Program-made: the position numbers and the translations under genes
Shown here: positions 1 to 6,206 of the stretch, one piece after another
Layout of the letters: each line of letters opens with the position of its first letter
Position numbering within the stretch: the stretch's first letter is position 1
DNA from: a virus
Virus record (IMG/VR): IMGVR_UViG_3300035661_000323
Location: 1 to 24,484 of that record
Direction: 5' to 3' (one strand)
DNA length: 24,484 bases
Notes under the pieces: model-generated
Databases searched by the model: none
Told to the model about the DNA's origin: nothing
Seen by the model: the letters and a program-made list of their open reading frames with translations, nothing else

Positions 1-2
1 TC

Positions 3-353
3 TGGTACGACGACAGCAGCACCGTACTGGCCGCCAATGCCTCGTTCACCGGCACCAGCCGGGACGCCACGGTGACGGCCACCGCCACTGCCTTTGCCAA
101 CGCGGCCACCTTCGCGCAAGAGGTTCGCACGTCTGCCGAGTCGGACCAATCCGGCACGTTGTGGCTGGAAGTCAGCCGCGACAACATCAACTGGCGCCGC
201 GTCAAGGCATTGCCCACGGCCTCCGTGACCGGTGGCGCGCAATACGCGGAACTGGTGCACCGGCCTTCATGGCGCTACTGGCGCACAGGCTTCACCAACG
301 GGGCCACGCTGCAGACCCGTTTCTCCATTGGCTCTCTCGCCACGGGGCTCTGA
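3..353 (+). CDS. Virion-type beta-rich protein, 5' end missing
   Basis: The frame is open from the left edge of the window (first complete codon at base 3) to the TGA at 351-353, so the N-terminus lies outside. About 116 residues are visible. They read as a beta-rich segment with an aromatic core (LWLEV, INWRRV, WRYWRTGF) and a C-terminal NGATLQTRFSIGSL. This pattern of alternating beta strands ending in an NGA-x-x-Q-T-x-F-S motif is one I associate with small phage virion or adsorption proteins, but I cannot name a function. The next gene starts two bases after its stop, which supports one operon. An internal ATG at 72 is possible but not needed, because the frame is already open upstream. 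Confidence 0.6.
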   Translation, partial: WYDDSSTVLAANASFTGTSRDATVTATATAFANAATFAQEVRTSAESDQSGTLWLEVSRDNINWRRVKALPTASVTGGAQYAELVHRPSWRYWRTGFTNGATLQTRFSIGSLATGL

Positions 354-355
354 CC

Positions 356-505
356 ATGCAACCTGAAACATTCAACCCGAACATCGCGCACATCCGCGAC
401 GGCGAAGCGGCGTTCCAGGTGCTGAACGAAGACGGTACCGACTGGGACGAGGCGGCCACGAGCGCCGCCTACGAAGCCTGGAAGACGGAGCAGCCGGGCG
501 GCTGA
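356..505 (+). CDS. Small hypothetical phage protein (49 aa)
   Basis: A short ORF that starts with ATG two bases after the stop of the preceding gene (TGA-CC-ATG), consistent with translational coupling. The longer open frame beginning at 161 is an overlap artefact, because its first part lies inside the upstream gene. The product is acidic and rich in D, E and A (MQPETFNPN at the N-terminus, DWDEAATSAAYEAW in the second half), without membrane segment or signal peptide. I do not recognise the family. Small acidic proteins like this are common next to phage fibre or adsorption genes. Length and coupling support it as real, but no function can be given. Confidence 0.5.
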   Translation: MQPETFNPNIAHIRDGEAAFQVLNEDGTDWDEAATSAAYEAWKTEQPGG

Positions 506-512
506 TCACTGC

Positions 513-671
513 ATGCTGCTTCTCCTGTTCGCGTCGCGCCGAGCTCGTGCTCTGACGGCCGCCGACGCGGTCGCCGTCTTCCGGGTGCGCGTCGAGAAAC
601 GGGTGCTGCGCCTGCCCGCGGAGAACCGCGTGCTGGTCGTGCCGGCCGAGGACCGGGTCTACCGTGCGTAG
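513..671 (+). CDS. Small protein with PAENRV/PAEDRV tandem motif (52 aa)
   Basis: ATG at 513, seven bases after the previous stop, reads to TAG at 669-671 and gives 52 residues. The N-terminus is MLLLLFASRRARA, which is hydrophobic then basic. The C-terminal half has two imperfect units, RLPAENRVLVV and VPAEDRVYRA. I recall short phage proteins with tandem V-P-A-E-N-R-V type repeats encoded next to small Ig-like virion proteins, which is exactly the context here. That family link is from memory. The stop overlaps the GTG start of the next gene by eight bases, a typical coupling arrangement. Function is unknown; the run of leucines is too short to call a signal peptide safely. Confidence 0.55.
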   Translation: MLLLLFASRRARALTAADAVAVFRVRVEKRVLRLPAENRVLVVPAEDRVYRA

Positions 672-969
672 CTACTTTCGGATCGAGGGCGACAAGCCCA
701 CCATCGAGAAGGACTACCGCGCCTCGCGGGTCTACGGCATCGACGTGGTCGACGTCGACAGCCCGAACCAGGTCGTCGCCACGGTCAGCGCCGACGTCAC
801 CGCGGGCAGCGTGACCATCGTTGGCGCGGCTTCGTTCGACGGCACGGTGCTTCTGGTCAAGGTCGCGGGCGGTCTTGTCGGTGAGCTCGCCGCGGTCACG
901 TTCTCGTGGACAACCGCCGACGGCGACAGTGACTCGCGGACCATCTACTTCCGCATCGTTTCGAGGTAA
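664..969 (+). CDS. Small Ig-like/beta-sandwich virion protein (101 aa)
   Basis: GTG start at 664 overlaps the upstream stop by eight bases; GAGGAC lies about ten bases upstream and can serve as ribosome binding site. The 101-residue product is almost entirely predicted beta: VYGIDVVDVDSP, VVATVSADVTAGSVTIVG, TVLLVKVAGG and VTFSWTTADGDSDSRTIYFRIVSR. The last segment (T-x-x-G-D-x-D-x-R-x-x-x-F-R-I) resembles the end of small Ig-fold phage proteins that decorate virions or sit at the neck. No catalytic motif or membrane segment is present. It is probably a partner of the 52-aa protein upstream. Fold assignment is moderately likely; exact role is unknown. Confidence 0.6.
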   Translation: MRSYFRIEGDKPTIEKDYRASRVYGIDVVDVDSPNQVVATVSADVTAGSVTIVGAASFDGTVLLVKVAGGLVGELAAVTFSWTTADGDSDSRTIYFRIVSR

Positions 970-971
970 GC

Positions 972-1172
972 ATGCCCCAGATCAAACGCGGCCCCGTCAC
1001 CGTCGAGCATGACGAGGACTTCAAGAAGGACGTCACGATCACGCGGGGCGATGTCTCGATTGCGGTGCCAATGGAACTGCTGCGCGTGATCGTGGCCGAA
1101 GGTGTCCGCCGCGATCTCGTCGCCCAAGTTGCAGCCATGAAGCCGGTCGACCTTCTGCGTCGTCTTGCTTGA
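972..1172 (+). CDS. Small hypothetical protein (66 aa)
   Basis: ATG at 972, two bases after the upstream stop. The upstream stop region contains GAGG at 963-966, a good ribosome binding site at a spacing of five bases. The product begins with a charged beta-like stretch (IKRGPVTVEHDEDFKKDVTITRGD) and ends in an amphipathic helix (LLRVIVAEGVRRDLVAQVAAM, then VDLLRRLA). I do not recognise it. Position between small virion-type proteins and the large propeller-like protein suggests a structural or chaperone role, but that is inference only. Confidence 0.5.
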   Translation: MPQIKRGPVTVEHDEDFKKDVTITRGDVSIAVPMELLRVIVAEGVRRDLVAQVAAMKPVDLLRRLA

Positions 1173-1190
1173 CTGGGCGAGAGCACACAC

Positions 1191-3350
1191 GTGAGCAAGA
1201 TCCCGCAACTGCTGCGCGAGTTGGCCGACGAAGTCGAGCGTCGGGAAACGCCCGCGCCCGCGCCGGCACCCGAGCCCGCGCCCGCGCCGGCGCCCGAGCC
1301 CGCGCCGGCACCCGAGCCCGCGCCGGCGCCCGAGCCCGCGCCGGCACCCGAGCCCGCGCCCGCGCCGGCACCCGAGCCCGCGCCCGCCGCGGCTTTTGAG
1401 GTCCGCACGCAGTGGTTCAGCAAGCGTTTCGTGGTGTGGCCCGAGGCATACGCCTGGCAGTTTCCGCCCTACACGCGCGCCACACAGTCAGTTGTTGCGG
1501 CGCCTGGCGCACGCACCAGCGTGGTCTACAAGCGCGGCGACTGGAATGGCGACCACAGCGCCTGCCCGGCCCGCACCTACTTCCTGCTGCTGGATGGCGT
1601 GAAGGTCGCATCCGCCAATGTGGCGGCCGGGCAGTATTGGTGGGCGTTCGACTTCATCGCGCCAGCCGAACCCGGCTATCGGACGATGACCGTCAGCACA
1701 AGCGAAGACGAAGACTGCCCGGTCTACTTCTTCTGCGTCAGCGGTGGCACGCCCGACCTGATCCCGGTGGTCAAGTCGTCGCTGGAAATGAGCAAGGACC
1801 ACGAACATTTCGGCAAGGCCCCTGACGGGCACGAAGTCCAGCCGTGGGAGAACTTTGGCGGACCTATCCATGCTTGGACCTGGGTGCCGCCGACTGGTGT
1901 GGGGCCGGGCATGCCGACGCCGGATCGGTTCTACGCGCCGATGACCGCAGTTGTCTCCGAAGATGCTCGCCCGTGGGACCACCCCGTGGGCCACACGGCC
2001 GACATGCCGGTGGCTGGCGACATGCACATCAACGCCATGCCGCACCGCGAGCGCAACGGCGCCTGGACGACTGCGGGCGAGCAGCCGTACCACTGGCAGC
2101 AGATCAGCGGCGAGCGTGGCGACTTGCCTGCCGTGCCGCTGCGCGACGGCCCCCGTGGCGTGGGCACTTCCCCTTACACCACCCACGTCGAAGTGGGCAA
2201 GGCCACGCAGACCACCACCGACCTGACTCCGCGCCGCAACGCCTACATCTGCACCCCCTGGTCTTTCCGCCGCATGTCCAACACGGGCGAACTGACCACG
2301 CTGGCGGGTTGGCGGCACAAGATGAGCGCAGACGGCCCGACCGACGAACTGGAACTGGTGGGCGACTGGTCTGCCGTCCCCGAGGCCGAGCACGGATGGA
2401 AACTGTTGTGGGGCATGTGCTGGGACAGCCGCACGCTGGCTGCGGACACGACGCAGACGCCTATCGAAGGCCGTCCACCGCACGTTGTCGGCCCACGCGC
2501 CTACGTGGTGGACTCTCGCCGCAATTCTCTGTACCGGCTGCAGTTCCCGGCCGCATCGCACGGCCCCGCTATCGTAACCAAGCTCGCCATGATCAAGGGC
2601 ATGTGGGACTGTGTTGAAGACCCGGCCACCAACACCATGCTGGTATCCCTGCGCGACCAGCACAAGGTTGTCCGCCTGACCTTCGACGGCGAACTGCTGG
2701 AAACGGTGCTGGAACACAACTCGGCTCTGCCAGGCACCGCATCCCTCGGCTCCGACCACGTGATGTACCTGCAAGGCGCCACGCTGGATCAGGCCCAGGC
2801 ACATCCAGTGCTGGCCCCCGAGGGCCTGTACTTGCAAGACGACGAGTTGTATGTCGGCAGCAAGGTGCAGGGCCAGATCAAGGTCTTCAACCTGGCCACC
2901 AAGCGCCTGGTGCGCACCGTGCCGGTAGAGATCACCGGCAACAGCCGCTTTGTGAAGTTCGGTGTGAGCGATGGCAGCTACGCAGCGCGAGGCGCAGTCT
3001 TCTATGGCACGTTCGACGTGCAGCTTGGCGGGCGCTGGTTCGGCATCCAGCCCAACGGCCGCAAGTGGATAAGCGCGGAGAACGTGGCCTATCCGATGGA
3101 CAGCTACCAGATGTCTTTCGGCATCGGTGGCGGTCGGATGCTTTGCGGCGGATCGGATCACGGCCTGGTGCGGTGCTTTAAGGCTGCGTCGGATGCCAGG
3201 TTCAACTCAGAGTTGTACGAGCAAGGCCACAACGAATTCCGCCAGAGGCACCTGCGCCTGGCACATGGTGCGCACGGCGTGGGCCGCTTTGCAGTGCCCG
3301 ACGCAAGCCCGGCGCTGCGCTATTTCTTGGCCTTCAACCAACAGGGCTGA
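1191..3350 (+). CDS. Large virion/adsorption protein with Pro-Ala-Glu rod and probable beta-propeller (719 aa)
   Basis: GTG at 1191 follows the previous stop by 18 bases with a weak GGGCGAGA upstream. Domains in order: a charged helix at residues 1-20 (IPQLLRELADEVERRE), a PAPE-type low-complexity rod at about 21-67, a beta-rich domain at about 70-190 with four cysteines, a middle region rich in H, W and P at about 190-400, and a C-terminal region at about 440-700. The last has successive blade-like units such as AYVVDSRRNSLYRLQF, VSLRDQHKVVRLTF and LYVGSKVQGQIKVFNL, the look of an NHL/WD-type propeller. This points to a surface-exposed binding protein held away from the particle by the proline rod. 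I see no enzyme motif. The receptor-binding role is inference from context. Confidence 0.65.
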   Translation: MSKIPQLLRELADEVERRETPAPAPAPEPAPAPAPEPAPAPEPAPAPEPAPAPEPAPAPAPEPAPAAAFEVRTQWFSKRFVVWPEAYAWQFPPYTRATQSVVAAPGARTSVVYKRGDWNGDHSACPARTYFLLLDGVKVASANVAAGQYWWAFDFIAPAEPGYRTMTVSTSEDEDCPVYFFCVSGGTPDLIPVVKSSLEMSKDHEHFGKAPDGHEVQPWENFGGPIHAWTWVPPTGVGPGMPTPDRFYAPMTAVVSEDARPWDHPVGHTADMPVAGDMHINAMPHRERNGAWTTAGEQPYHWQQISGERGDLPAVPLRDGPRGVGTSPYTTHVEVGKATQTTTDLTPRRNAYICTPWSFRRMSNTGELTTLAGWRHKMSADGPTDELELVGDWSAVPEAEHGWKLLWGMCWDSRTLAADTTQTPIEGRPPHVVGPRAYVVDSRRNSLYRLQFPAASHGPAIVTKLAMIKGMWDCVEDPATNTMLVSLRDQHKVVRLTFDGELLETVLEHNSALPGTASLGSDHVMYLQGATLDQAQAHPVLAPEGLYLQDDELYVGSKVQGQIKVFNLATKRLVRTVPVEITGNSRFVKFGVSDGSYAARGAVFYGTFDVQLGGRWFGIQPNGRKWISAENVAYPMDSYQMSFGIGGGRMLCGGSDHGLVRCFKAASDARFNSELYEQGHNEFRQRHLRLAHGAHGVGRFAVPDASPALRYFLAFNQQG
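1251..1391 (+). repeat. In-frame tandem repeat encoding a PAPE rod
   Basis: About 140 bases inside the 719-aa gene are built from an 18-base unit, GCGCCGGCRCCCGAGCCC (APAPEP), with some 24-base versions carrying an extra AP pair. All lengths are multiples of three, so unit gain or loss changes rod length without breaking the frame. The encoded Pro/Ala/Glu stretch should be extended and stiff, like other PAPE linkers. The third-position A/G alternation in the GCR codon shows the units are not fully identical. Confidence 0.9.
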
Positions 3351-3379
3351 CGCGCCCGCCGGCAAAAGAGGATCACAAC

Positions 3380-3790
3380 ATGGCTACTCAAGACTCCACC
3401 GCCCAGCGCAATGCGTCGCTGACTGCGTTTGTCACGGCTCTCGGCGCCAATGCAACCTGCAAGCTCTACAGCGGCAGCAAGCCTGGTGTTGGCAACGCGG
3501 CCAGTGGCACCCTGCTGGCCACGCTGACCTTCGGCAGCACCAACATCCTGGACGCCAACGGCGGCAGCGCTGGCAGCGTGGCGAGCGGTGTGCTGACCTG
3601 CGGCGGCTACACCCAGACCCGTGCAGCCAACGGCACGCCGGGCTATGCGCGCTGGGCCACTTCTGGCGGCACTGTGGTACGCGACAGCGACGTGAGCACC
3701 AGCGGCAGCGGGAACATCATCTTCACCGGCACCGTGGACACGTCCATCCCGATCAGCGGCGTCATCACGTACACCGACGGCAACGCCTGA
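3380..3790 (+). CDS. Conserved-type phage virion protein, beta-rich (136 aa)
   Basis: ATG at 3380 with AGAGGA about ten bases upstream. The N-terminus, AQRNASLTAFVTALGANATC, is helical; the rest is Gly/Thr/Ser-rich beta structure (KLYSGSKPG, TLLATLTFGSTNI, GTPGYARWATSGGTVVRDSDV, IIFTGTVDTSIPISGVITYTDGNA). I recognise this layout (helix, then K-x-Y-S-G-x-K-P, then L-L-A-T-L-T-F, ending in an ITYTDGNA-like strand) from small uncharacterised phage proteins encoded beside fibre and spike genes, from memory only. It probably forms a small beta-sandwich adaptor or decoration protein. The hydrolase gene downstream starts eleven bases after its stop, indicating joint expression. Confidence 0.65.
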   Translation: MATQDSTAQRNASLTAFVTALGANATCKLYSGSKPGVGNAASGTLLATLTFGSTNILDANGGSAGSVASGVLTCGGYTQTRAANGTPGYARWATSGGTVVRDSDVSTSGSGNIIFTGTVDTSIPISGVITYTDGNA

Positions 3791-3800
3791 AGGCTTCGGC

Positions 3801-5207
3801 GTGGTCGCACCAGTTGCCAGCAGCTACACGGTAGCGACCGGACAGCCGATCTATGGCGGGCGCTTTGCGTCCGGGTTCGGCTCGGGTGCGGTGCTGGGCG
3901 GCATGCGTGCGGGCGGGGCGTTGGCAACGCCAGGCGCGTTCGTGGCTGGAGCTACGTTGGGAGGCGTGATCGCCAGCGGGTCGCTGCTGTCTGAGGACTT
4001 GGTTCGCCCCCCGGCAGCAGGCGTATCCAACAAGACCGCCCTCATCGGCGACAGCATCACCGAGCACTTCTTCCAGGCCACACCCATCTACTGGGGCAAC
4101 GGCCTCATCGGCGCGCCGCTGGACATCATCGCCAACAGCGGCGTCAGCGGGAGGTCCATCAATGACGTGGCCACGCAACTGTCCAACAACTACAAAGACG
4201 GGTCCGGCCACCCGGGCTTTGCGGGTCTGCCCGCGCTGGGCTGGGCCATCATGCCCTGCATCGGCACCAACGGCTGGCGCGGCGCTGGCACGGGCGCAGT
4301 GGTGGACAGCGGCACGCAATCCGACTTCCTCAGCTGCATTGCGCAGATGAAGACCTATGCCGAACACGTCGTCGTTGGTCCAATCCCGCCCGTTGTTGGC
4401 GTGACCAACGCCGATTCGCCTTGGCGCGCACTGGCCGCCTTCCAGCGGGCTGCGGTCACCGCAGACACATCAGGCCGGGTGCACCTGCTTGACGCAACCG
4501 ACGTGCTGCTGGACGGTTCGGGGGGTGGCAACCCAGCGTACTTTGAGGTTGACGGCTACCACCCCAACAAGCTGGGGGCCTATTTGTGGGGGCAGCGCTG
4601 GGCCACGCTGTTTTCCCAGTTGCTGGCGAATCAAGGCTACAGCCGCGCCCCGCTGGTCACCGATCCCGCCGACGTCTACCCTGCACAGCCGCAGTGGACG
4701 ACCAACCCAACCAACGTAGGCGGGGGTTCAACACCAACCAACGTCAGCGTGGGCCAGTACGGCAGCGGGTTCACCGCCTCGTCCTCCATCGTGGCCGCAG
4801 CCGGAGGAGACAGCAACACCGTGCCGTGGCACCGTGTGACGCCCACTGCCCTGGGCGTGGATGGGTACGCGCTGACGATCAACATGACCGGTGCGGGCCG
4901 CACGGTGACCACGAGCGACCCTTCGCAGTTCGAGCACCTGGTGGAACTGCGCTTCAACGGCCTGGTGGGGTTCAGGTTGCTGGAGTCATGGAGTCAGAAG
5001 ACTACCGGCGAGAAGATCACCCAGAAGGCGTACTTGCAACTTGATCCTGCGGGTATGACCGCAACCGCGGTGCTGCGCCTGAATTTCTACCGTTTCGGGG
5101 CAACAGCAGGCGGGCCCATCGAGCATGACATTTACCTGTGGAGCGCGGGCGCTACGTCTGGCTCCTTGGGATCTATCGACCAGCGGTGCTGGTCTGTGAG
5201 GGGTTAG
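3801..5207 (+). CDS. SGNH/GDSL hydrolase, virion-associated (468 aa)
   Basis: GTG at 3801 with GAAGG seven bases upstream. Residues 1-62 are glycine-rich with two copies of an 18-residue repeat (24-41 and 45-62). An SGNH hydrolase domain follows at about 78-280: block I is LIGDSITE with nucleophile Ser85, block II is NSGVSGRS, block III is GTNG, and block V is DGYHPN with Asp251 and His254. All elements of the Ser-Asp-His triad and oxyanion hole are present, so the enzyme looks active. The C-terminal 150 residues are a beta-rich, probably carbohydrate-binding or trimerising module. Phage SGNH enzymes of this sort commonly remove acetyl groups from surface polysaccharides. Substrate is not visible in the sequence. 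No signal peptide is seen, consistent with a virion protein. Confidence 0.85.
   Translation: MVAPVASSYTVATGQPIYGGRFASGFGSGAVLGGMRAGGALATPGAFVAGATLGGVIASGSLLSEDLVRPPAAGVSNKTALIGDSITEHFFQATPIYWGNGLIGAPLDIIANSGVSGRSINDVATQLSNNYKDGSGHPGFAGLPALGWAIMPCIGTNGWRGAGTGAVVDSGTQSDFLSCIAQMKTYAEHVVVGPIPPVVGVTNADSPWRALAAFQRAAVTADTSGRVHLLDATDVLLDGSGGGNPAYFEVDGYHPNKLGAYLWGQRWATLFSQLLANQGYSRAPLVTDPADVYPAQPQWTTNPTNVGGGSTPTNVSVGQYGSGFTASSSIVAAAGGDSNTVPWHRVTPTALGVDGYALTINMTGAGRTVTTSDPSQFEHLVELRFNGLVGFRLLESWSQKTTGEKITQKAYLQLDPAGMTATAVLRLNFYRFGATAGGPIEHDIYLWSAGATSGSLGSIDQRCWSVRG
3870..3986 (+). repeat. Two 18-residue Gly-rich repeats in the SGNH hydrolase N-terminus
   Basis: The gene encodes SGFGSGAVLGGMRAGGAL (3870-3923) and GAFVAGATLGGVIASGSL (3933-3986). 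They fit the pattern x-G/A-F-x-x-G-A-x-L-G-x-x-x-A-x-G-S/A-L also found in the next two gene products. Confidence 0.75.
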
Positions 5208-5210
5208 GCA

Positions 5211-6206
5211 GTGGCTATCGCAACCGTAGGCTCGGTGCTTTTTGCAAAGCGCAGTCTTGCCACTGCGGCGCTCTCCTATGACATCGCCACTGCGCTGAAC
5301 ATCGCTTCAGCGGGCCTTCGCATCCGGGTGCATGCCTGCATTTCGCGCTCTGAAATTGCGAACTACAGCGCCGGAACGGTCACGTGGAACGGCGTTGCGC
5401 TCACCAAGATCCCGAACGAGACCACGGGCGGTTCTGGCGAGTGGTGTGTCGGCTGGGAGCTGCGGAACCCGACGCCTGGCACCGGCAACTTGGTGATCAC
5501 CAACTCGTCGAACACCAATGACGGTACGTTCTGGGTCATCGTAGAAAGTGGCACAGACAACAGCGTGGCCGCAGTGGGCGCCGCGTTTGAGAACGGGTCA
5601 ACCACCACCGCCACGCCAGCAGCGACGGTTGTTGCTGGCGCTTCAGCCATTGTCTGCGGGTCCAGCTTCACGTATGGCGCTGCAACACCTGGCGCGCTTG
5701 TTGGCTCCCTGATCGGCGGCTTCGAGGTGTTCCGCTATGCCGCCCAGGCTATAGGCGCGGTGCCAAGCCTCGGTACATGGGCTTCCGCAAACCAGATCGC
5801 GGCGTTCACTTCGGTTGTGCAGGCCGCCGCGACGGCAGGATTCACGGGCGGCGCGACTCTTGGCGCAGTGGTCGCAGGCGGCTCGCTGCAGTCGGTCCTG
5901 GCTGGGTTCATAGGCGGCGCCACCCTCGGTGCTGTCGTCGCAGGCGGCAGCTTGGGCGCCACTCCCGGTACCTCCACCTTGGGGCCGATCCTGGTCAACG
6001 GCGTGGTGCAGGCCAACGCCGCGCTTGACTACGTGCGGATATACAGCGATGCGGGCATCCTGCTGTACGAACGCCTTGGCGGCTCACTCAACGGCAGCGG
6101 CAGCACCGCCCTCTCGACCAACGCAGCGCCCCCGGGGACGCCTGTCCGCATTGACTGGCAGCTATCCACGGGTAAGCGGCGCATGCCTCGGGTGACGATG
6201 GGATGA
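5211..6206 (+). CDS. Beta-rich virion protein with twin Gly-rich repeats (331 aa)
   Basis: GTG at 5211, three bases after the hydrolase stop, with GAGGGG upstream. Residues about 1-200 form a beta-rich domain (TVTWNGVALTKIP, GNLVITNSS, TFWVIVESGTDNSVAAVGAAF, AIVCGSSFTYG) that resembles jelly-roll domains of phage surface proteins. Two nearly identical 18-residue Gly/Ala repeats follow at residues 209-226 and 231-248. The C-terminal 80 residues are another beta unit (LDYVRIYSDAGILLYERLGGSL) ending in a basic tail, KRRMPRV. No catalytic residues are recognisable. The stop overlaps the next start as ATGA. It is probably a surface or adsorption component made together with the hydrolase; function unproven. 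Confidence 0.65.
   Translation: MAIATVGSVLFAKRSLATAALSYDIATALNIASAGLRIRVHACISRSEIANYSAGTVTWNGVALTKIPNETTGGSGEWCVGWELRNPTPGTGNLVITNSSNTNDGTFWVIVESGTDNSVAAVGAAFENGSTTTATPAATVVAGASAIVCGSSFTYGAATPGALVGSLIGGFEVFRYAAQAIGAVPSLGTWASANQIAAFTSVVQAAATAGFTGGATLGAVVAGGSLQSVLAGFIGGATLGAVVAGGSLGATPGTSTLGPILVNGVVQANAALDYVRIYSDAGILLYERLGGSLNGSGSTALSTNAAPPGTPVRIDWQLSTGKRRMPRVTMG
5835..5954 (+). repeat. Tandem 18-residue repeat, 66-base period
   Basis: AGFTGGATLGAVVAGGSL at 5835-5888 and AGFIGGATLGAVVAGGSL at 5901-5954 differ at one residue (17 of 18 identical). I count 40 of 54 bases identical, with almost all differences at synonymous positions, so this looks like an old repeat kept by selection on protein. 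Confidence 0.85.

Noticed and set aside
1251-1391. Tandem repeat considered as a CRISPR-like or regulatory array
   Set aside because: There are no spacers, units are in frame and encode a PAPE rod.
1488-3161. Long open frame of 557 codons on the minus strand
   Set aside because: It lies fully opposite the 719-aa gene, has Arg/His/Val-rich composition typical of antisense frames in GC-rich DNA and no recognisable domain.
1191-6206. Composition shift marking recent transfer of the left cassette
   Set aside because: Spot counts of CG dinucleotides in single lines were uneven in both cassette and head/tail modules, so no clear boundary can be claimed by eye.
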